A DNA stretch of 64,000 nucleotides from Panorpa germanica. Taxonomy: Eukaryota; Arthropoda; Insecta; Mecoptera; Panorpidae. The stretch lies in NCBI GenBank assembly GCA_963678705.1, contig OY783205.1, positions 6,324,001 to 6,388,000 of the forward strand. The letters are read 5' to 3'. The notes under the pieces are model-generated. The model searched no databases and had not been told where the DNA came from. It worked only from the letters and a program-made list of their open reading frames with translations. Shown here piece after piece: positions 56,719 to 64,000 of this stretch (positions are counted from its first letter, which is position 1; every line of letters starts with the position of its first letter). Position numbers and translations under genes: made by a program.

Positions 56719-57479
56719 ATTTTATTGTGTTCTGCTACGCTTCAACAATTTCAAAATTGTTGTTCTTGATAACCAACTTATTGCTGATCTAATTGAAGTG
56801 ACTGAAATAAATAATATCATAGTTGTAGTTTACTCCTTAGAAAATCTATTTGAAAACGTCTTCTCAAGAAATGTATGTATTATATTATAACAGTAGTGTA
56901 ATAATAAACATAGTAATAAGTAATAATAAACAATATTTCAATTTCTTTAGTAATAATCAGCGCAGCCCAAAAATTGGCAATAGTTAATGGATTGATGTTA
57001 GTAATTTCTTGATCCATTATGTTGTTGTTTAATCATTGTTCTTTAATAAGTAGATGTAATAATAGAATTTTAATGTTATAGAATATAATATTATTAGAAG
57101 TAATTAAAAAAAAAGATTATTTCGATATGATGTTAATAAAAATAAAATACTATATATATATGTATATATATGTATACATATAACAACAGTTAGTATAACG
57201 AAATAAAGGTACTTACAGTTTTAAAGTGTTTCACCACAAATCACCCAATAATTTATTTACACAGTAATATTAAGCGTTAATGACAAATTATGACAGACAG
57301 CTTGGCGGCAATATGACCAGGGAATCCCCAAATTCATAAACGTATTTCGCTTATTATACAGAAAAATATCTTCTCAAACAGTGTCATCTGTGAGCATTAT
57401 TGCGACATAATTTAAAATACTAGATGTTACCAGCATATTTAAAAATTATTCACAATAAAATAAACTATTTTTTTTTACA
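56719..57479. other. Intergenic / upstream of the SGNH-like gene
   Basis: AT-rich, no open frame of note. A (TATATG) run lies at 57,150-57,185. The region upstream of 56,718 would hold the promoter of the minus-strand gene; I see no clear TATA box to report. Confidence 0.4.
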
Positions 57480-58390
57480 TTAACCTGTACTACCGAATCT
57501 ATAATATTTTTAAATTGTTTTGAATTTAAAATATAGTAATGTATAATACACATGTTAAATATTATTAAAAAATAAAAATGTATAATTTCTTTTTTTTTTA
57601 ATTTTTATATCAGCATGTTTATATGTGCGTATGAAATATAACACTTTTCAAAGACCTGTACTTTCAAACCTAATATATTTTACTAAGGTTTTGAATTTAA
57701 ATTATAGTTATGTATAGTGTATACTATACACACGTTTAATTTTATTAAAAAATAAAGATGTATAATTTGTTTTTTTTTTGAGTTTTTATATCAGCATGTT
57801 TATATGTGCGTATGAAATATAACACTTTTCAAAGACCTGTACTTTCAAATCTAATATATTTTACTAAGGTTTTGAATTTAAATTATAGTTATGTATAGTG
57901 TATACTATACACACGTTTAATTTTATTAAAAAATAAAGATGTATAATTTGTTTTTTTTTGAGTTTATCTTCGCGCTGCTATCTTCCATTACTTGCGCTTT
58001 ATATCAGCATGTTTATATGTGCGTATGAAATATAACACTTTTCAAAGACCTGTACTTTCAAACCTAATATATTTTACTAAGGTTTTGAATTTAAATTATA
58101 GTTATGTATAGTGTATACTATACACACGTTTAATTTTATTAAAAAATAAAGATGTATAATTTGTTTTTTTTGAGTTTTTATATCAGCATGTTTATATGTG
58201 CGTATGAAATATAACACTTTTCAAAGACCTGTACTTTCAAATCTAATATATTTTACTAAGGTTTTGAATTTAAATTATAGTTATGTATAGTGTATACTAT
58301 ACACACGTTTAATTTTATTAAAAAATAAAGATGTATAATTTGTTTTTTTTTAGTTTATCTTTGCGCTGCTATCTTCCATTACTTGCGCTT
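57480..58390. repeat. Tandem array with alternating short and long units
   Basis: The phrase atcagcatgtttatatgtgc recurs at 57,609, 57,790, 58,003 and 58,182, i.e. spacings of 181, 213 and 179. Units 2 and 4 carry an extra 35-base tail (containing 'gctgctatcttccattac'), so the array is two dimers. 57,480-57,600 is an older partial unit. Each unit includes the palindrome gtgtatactatacac. Confidence 0.93.
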
Positions 58391-59340
58391 TATTTAGTGC
58401 TATTCAGATCCACTAGGATATGACCGTTTCGACATTATATTATAATTCAGCAGGTATTTATTTTTACACCGAAAATAGTCGCTAACACAAAAAGAAACAA
58501 GCAAACGATGATTTAATTAAAGAATACCTCTGAACACAATCAATAACAACTACAAACGTCACAACACCACATACAAATACAGGGGAATCACCGACCGCCG
58601 AGTCGGTTTATTTAAGTCCTTCGGTCACGTTCAGTTTTACGTCGTTGTAGGGATCCTGCGAGTAGATCTTAGCGGTGTCGAAAAATTACTTTAACAAATA
58701 TTTTATTGAATTTTATTTATAAAAAAAATACAATTAAGTAATAATTAAATATTGTTGCATTAGAGATTGCACTAAAGATAAAAACATATTCATATTTGTA
58801 ACAGTGAATAAGAGAAATCGCGGTCGGTAACAGGAGTCCTAGTGGCTGTAGCGGACCGCTGGAAGGGCTGTTGATCGAGAGTATAAGAAGTGGAGGCCTT
58901 AAGGATTTCAGTTAGTTAGGTTGGAGAGTTGGTTTGGTCAGTTTGGTTTGGGTAGTCAGCTGGAGTTGTTTTGGAAGGAGCTTACGAGCAGTCAGTATAT
59001 CCAAGCTATTTTCACCTAGACGTCGAAAAAAAATTCTCAAGGACACCCACACAACTTGTTCACGGAAACTCAAGGTATTAAGAAGAAGGATTTGGATCCA
59101 TCATACCACACTTATTTGTTAAGTACGAAAAGAATCGTCATGTTGCGAATGGATATTTGACAAATTATTGTTTTTATGTAGAATATACGGAAGTAATAAT
59201 GAAGAAGTCTTCATTTATAATAAAAAAACCTCAATGTGAACTGAAGTTCTCAAAAAAACAAATCTATCAGATCACAAATTTCATTGTTTTATTAAAATTC
59301 ATTGTAAATAAATAAAATATGTACATATTATTAGCATTTA
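58391..59340. other. Unassigned region with promoter-like and LTR-like features
   Basis: A hairpin ACCGAC...GTCGGT lies at about 58,589-58,606, followed by TATTTAAG and TCAGTTTT. A second TATA-like gagtataagaag lies at about 58,879 with TCAGTTAG 30 bases on. Near 59,310 is aataaataaaat. This could be a solo LTR or a host promoter, but I find no partner repeat or coding sequence. Confidence 0.25.
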
Positions 59341-59639
59341 TATTAGTCTGGGCCAAAAAAGATCAAGTATTTTTTTTTTAAAGGTACATTGAAAATCTTA
59401 TTCGGAATGTCAAAAAAATTTTTTTGTGAAAGTTTGACCCCTTAAAATCAAAATTAACAGGTCTATCATCGCAATTTTAGATTTTTATTCTTCTTTTCAA
59501 ATTCTGTTTTAAGAACTTCTAAACCATCAAGCTAAAAAAAAATGAACTATATTTATGCTTATAGGAAATTAAATGCTCTACTAAAAATGATGAGTGTACT
59601 ACTGATGATTTTTCTTTAAAATGGGTATGTGCTTAGTAT

Positions 59640-61554
59640 ACCATTATCCTATATTATAATGTCCCAGGTGTATATTTATATTCTTATAGTCTTATATTCT
59701 TATATTCTTATATTCTTATCCTATATTATAATGTCCCAGGTGTATATTTATATTCTTATAGTCTTATATTCTTATATTCTTATATTCTTATATTCTTATA
59801 TTCTTATATTCTTATATTCTTATAATCTTATATGTTTATATGTTTGGTTCGAATTTTGTATGGCATCTCGAAAACGGCTCCAGGGAAGTTTTTAAAAATT
59901 TCCTATTTCGTAGAGAAAAAAATTCTAAGACTTTTGGCGTCCTCGGATTTTTCCCTGAATTTCCTGGAAACCCGTAATTTTGGAAAAACTGGAAAAAAAG
60001 TGCACCCTTTTTTGCTGTATTACTTTTAATTCGTAAAAGATAGAAAGTTGAAATTTTGCATGTGTATTAAGGTATTCAATGCTGACATTTCTCAAAAATT
60101 AGAAATTCAAAAAGTGAAAAAGGGGGGGTTGAAGAAATTCGGGGGCCCGGTAGGGAACTTTGGAGAAAGTTCATATTCTGGATTCTAGAATAATTAAGTA
60201 TATTATTAATAAAAAAAAATTCAAAATTTCAAAATTTTGTTTGGGGGCACGGGGGGGCAGTATTTGCCGAGAGTAAAAATTGTGCTAGAAAGTTGAAATT
60301 TTGTACATAGGCTAACCTTGGTAACTTATTTACGAATCGAAAAAAAAAATCCCAAATTTTGAAAAAAAGTTGGTCAAATAACGCATAAATTGAAAATATT
60401 TTTTATTTTGAAAAAAAAATAATATTTTTTTAGTCAATTTATATGTGTGTATATGTGCGCGAGTTTATTTATTATTTCAATTTAAAAATAGAACAGTTAA
60501 ATATGAAATTTAATTACGAATTATTTTATTGAATTCAAATGATACACGCCAAAAAGACGTCGCATTGCGACGGGGGTAAACTCAAGTATATTATAATGTC
60601 CCAAGTGTATATTTATATTCTTATATGTTTATGTGTTTATATGTTTGGTTCGAATTTTGTATGGCATCTCGAAAACGGCTCCAGGGAAGTTTTTAAAAAT
60701 TTCCTATTTCGTAGAGAATAAAATTCTAAGACTTTTGGCGTCTCCGGATTTTTCCCTGAATTTCCTGGAAACCCGTAATTTTGGAAAAACTGGAAAAAAG
60801 TGATCCCTTCTTTGCTGTATTACTTTTAATTCGTATAAGATAGAAAGTTGAAATTTTGCATGTGTATAAAAGTATTCAATGCTGACATTTCTCAAAAATT
60901 AGAAATTCAAAAATTGAAAAAGGGGGGGTTAAAGAAATTCGGGGGCCCGGTAGGAAACTTTGGAGAAAGTTCATATTCTGAATTCTAGAATAATTAAGTA
61001 TATTATTAATAAAAAAAAATTCAAAATTTCAAAATTTTATTTGGGGGCACGGGGGCAGTATTTTCCGAGAGTAAAAATTGTGCTAGAAAGTTGAAATTTT
61101 GTATATAGGCTAACCTTGGTAACTTATTTACGAATCGAAAAAAAAAATTCCAAATTTTGAAAAAAAGTTGGTCAAATAAAGCATAAATTGAAAATATTTT
61201 TTATTTTGATAAAAAATATATTTTTTAGTCAATTTATATGTGTCAATGTGTGTGTGTACTGTGTATATGTGCGCGAGTTTATTTATTATTTCAATTTAAA
61301 AATAGAGTTAAATATGAAATGTAATTACGAATTATTTTATTGGATGCAAATCATAGACGCCAAAAAGACGTCGCTTTGCGACGGGGGTAAACTTTAGACT
61401 TTAATAAAGACTTTAAAGAGAAAAAATTTCTAAGACTTTAGGCGTCCCATAGAACAAGTTAAATATTTGAATTTCAAAATGGAAATTAAATTTGACATGA
61501 AATTAAAGCCATACACAAAAGGCAGACGTCGCTTGCGACGGGGGTAAAAGCTAG
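59640..61554 (+). mobile_element. Non-autonomous Helitron-like repeat with triplicated 3' part
   Basis: The 3' end is a hairpin GTCGCTTGCGAC then GGGGGTAAAAG and CTAG at 61,551-61,554, followed by T, the Helitron signature. Two earlier hairpins of the same type (about 60,559 and 61,369) end in mutated, CTAG-less tails. The body 59,660-60,575 is repeated at 60,590-61,385 (shared 'catctcgaaaacggctccag', 'gggggcccggta'), and a third, shorter piece follows at 61,410. I could not place the 5' TC end. No coding capacity. Confidence 0.8.
59675..59840. repeat. (TATTCTTA)n microsatellite
   Basis: Imperfect 8-base tandem run tattctta inside the Helitron-like repeat, itself interrupted by a duplicated 'tattataatgtcccaggtgt' block. 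Confidence 0.9.
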
Positions 61555-64000
61555 TATATTTAAATTTATCTAAGCATGCTGAAGTCGGAAAGCCTAATTT
61601 TTGGGCGAGAGTAGAATAGCTTCGCGCATTTAAAAGCGAGTAAGTTGGTATTTTAGTCAGTAATTTAGGTTTGATTTCTTCGAATCAAATAAGTTTTTTG
61701 GTAATAAATATTGGTTATCGTTTGATGATCTGACAGGAACTAGGAACTTTGTATTTGATCTGAGGGGGGCCCCTATCGATCGCGGGGCCCTGGGCACTTG
61801 CCCAAAGTGCCCACTGGGAAAGAGGGGTCTGGTTAATGCAGTTGGTTTTAGGACTCATCACTTCATTCGGTGATGGCGTTCCGCTTGAAGGCGAAAGGGT
61901 TGTCATGTATGTTTCCACAGGCTTATCGTATACCCTACCTCTACTTCATATAGTATATTGTTTATTAAGTGTTGCACTTTTGCATATTGTGTTTTTAATC
62001 TTCGTAATTTACGACTCACGAATTCACCAAACACGTCAAAATCATCACGCGTTGATTGTTCTTTTCTTTCCTACTATTGTAAACAGATTTCATCATTTCA
62101 AATGCTTCTTACCGTATGTTGGTAGCAGTTGGTTTTTATTTTTTGGTGATCGGTTTGGGAACAGTAAATGAATGCTCCACTTTCTCTGCGGCGGCTTCTT
62201 CTGGAGTCCCGCTACTTTCATGGTCAAGGGTCCTCACCATAAGTTGTACTCTGCGTGTCATTCAATTCATTCAAACTATTGTCTGATAGGCTGTCGCTGT
62301 CCTGAGAAGGAGAAAAAGAAAATAAATAAATCATCATACTACATTATAGTCTATGGCATACTACTTCGGTATTCAGAGTTCTACGTAAGCCTATACTCTT
62401 AGAACCAGCAAAGGCAGAAAAAATTTGCTTGCATAATACTCCAAATGTGAAAATAAGAATTAAGTACTTGATATTAAGAATTGTAGTTATGTCACCTATA
62501 TACCGTGCTTATATTCATATCTTATATTCTGCTATATATTCATTTCATGTTTCCCCTCTTTCGTATCGACTGCGGGCCGAAGTGCAAATGTATACAGAAA
62601 CTAAAACTGCGTATTCAAACCAAATAGACTAAGGCCCTCCGTACACGAGTCTGATTGAAAACTCGAAGTTTTCAATGTCGAGCAGTGTTTCGTGACTCTA
62701 TAGAATTTTTAACAATAGCATTACAGGTGATTTTTCTGTGTCGTATTGTGAGGTATTTGTATGTATATCTGTATTTAAATACTTTTGAAAAGTGTGTGTG
62801 CACATCTCTGCTCATGCTGTTCACCATCAAGATTCAGGGCTCGCGTTTGCGATCATGTGCGGAGAACCTAAAAACAACGCAACCGTGTTTCCTATGATCT
62901 TTACCGACTCTAGATGAGAATGTGTTTTGTTGCAAACAACTGCAATAAATGACAAAAATGTTTTAGTTGGTGTAAACATTGATACAACTTTAAAAAAAAA
63001 ACAATTTTTTGTTGCAGTTTTATGCAACTGTCTATCTGGTGTAAAACCGGCATTACATGACAAAAAATATACACTGGAATCGTTAGTTATCAAAAAAATT
63101 AAAGACATAGATATTGTTACAATTTTACTGGGCGCTCTTCAGCTTCTAACACCAAATAATACAAACTTGTAAGGGCGTGAAAGGAGGATGAAGGAAGTCT
63201 GACTCTGGAATCTTCTATGACGCCAAAGGTACAAAATTTGTATGTGCGAGTAAGGATTAAGGGAAGAGAGATTAGGATTATCGAACCTTCTAAATATACG
63301 CTGTATTACGCCTGCGACTTTGGATTCTGTTTATTTACCGAGCGGAGTAATTATTTTCTATTATTTAGTCGCGTTGTAAAATCCTTAGGGCACTCATAAA
63401 ATATATCCTCACTGGACAGGCTCAAGAGAAATCTAAAACAGAAAATAAATTATTTCTCCACACGGACATGCAGACCTTTAGCCGTATAATACTCTAAAAA
63501 AAAAAACAAACGAAGCCAAGCCAATCCAAAACAAAAATGGATGCCGACGCTGACACAGCACATGAAATCAATCAAACTTAATCGACCGCGATCACAGATC
63601 AGTATCAGACATGTCCTGTACTCAAAACTCACTCGAGCACATAGAGAAACTCATGCATCACCACTTAGAATCACTAATAACTTTTTATCTTTTAAATAAT
63701 CATTAATTTACCGAAAACTGTAATCCACCATTTAATAAAATCACTCGTCACTACAACAGGAGACAACCATCTCGTTCAGCTGTACGACCATCATCTCAAT
63801 CCCTCTCTCGTATTGCCAGCAATTAGTGTTAACAGTATCTAAAGGATGTTCGGCGAACATTTTTCGATTTCGAAATTAAATAAAAAATAAACTAATAAGT
63901 TTTAAATACTTATTATATTTTAGAAACATAACAAGGGTCTGGGGATTTCACTTTTTAAAAACATTGTCTTCTAAGTGACATCCATTTCTCGTAATACACT
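61555..64000. other. Intergenic, no gene recognised
   Basis: No open frame with recognisable motifs. A GC-rich patch at 61,763-61,830 (containing ggggccctgggcacttgccc) recalls the ends of some hAT elements but has no partner. A perfect hairpin ATTGAAAACT...AGTTTTCAAT lies at 62,654-62,676 next to 'taaggccctccgta'. A/T homopolymers are common. Confidence 0.45.

Noticed and set aside
58860..58960. Host promoter (TATA-like gagtataagaag plus TCAGTTAG)
   Set aside because: Motif spacing is plausible but there is no gene or supporting element downstream; kept only as a remark.
61763..61830. hAT element terminus suggested by the GC-rich ggggccctgggcac patch
   Set aside because: No opposite terminus, 8-bp duplication or transposase found nearby.
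62886..63175. Short plus-strand frame around 62,927-63,172
   Set aside because: No motif, no coding-like composition, and homopolymer-rich; likely chance.

Overview
The window looks like a gene-poor, AT-rich, transposon-dense stretch of an arthropod genome, most likely an insect. The evidence is two env-bearing Ty3/gypsy elements of the errantivirus type with the 17.6/297-like primer site TGGCGCAGTCG, Copia and BEL/Pao elements, RepHel Helitrons, an I-type non-LTR element and PIF/Harbinger-like MITEs. I cannot name the species. No tRNA, rRNA or CRISPR was seen.

Layout. Positions 1-44,310 lie inside a very long inverted repeat. The left arm is 1-660 and 1,735-3,335; the right arm, inverted, is 24,085-29,285 and 43,765-44,310. 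The inner parts are almost identical and the outer parts clearly diverged. Between the arms sit errantivirus 1 (3,966-10,966; gag, pol and a shortened env; 4-bp target duplication CGCG) and errantivirus 2 (11,260-24,014; gag, duplicated broken integrase, broken env), which carries a complete Helitron (14,002-19,350). The right arm carries a Copia element whose reverse transcriptase has been lost in frame (24,377-27,850; duplication ATATT). Further right are a hAT relict, a Helitron deletion derivative nested in a MITE (30,943-33,384), a chimeric BEL/Pao element (35,267-41,201; duplication GTAAC), a mariner relict and a 1.7-kb PIF/Harbinger-like element (41,783-43,482).

From 44,310 on: a related 0.7-kb Harbinger-like MITE (46,541-47,238), two minus-strand LINE fragments (48,843-53,500), the only candidate host genes (a multi-zinc-finger gene on plus, 53,552-56,191, and a convergent minus-strand SGNH-hydrolase-like gene, 56,718-55,991), a higher-order tandem array (57,480-58,390) and a non-autonomous Helitron-like repeat ending in CTAG|T at 61,554. 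The last 2.4 kb has no recognisable gene.

How parts work together. In both errantiviruses a tiny leader exon upstream of gag is in phase with the env exon across a canonical intron. If unspliced, the same ATG opens a short uORF whose stop codon is built into the splice donor. Errantivirus 1 also has a canonical -1 slippery heptamer in the gag/pol overlap. Three unrelated elements (errantivirus 1 env, Copia, Helitron copy 2) carry internal deletions that preserve the reading frame. All identities were judged by eye.
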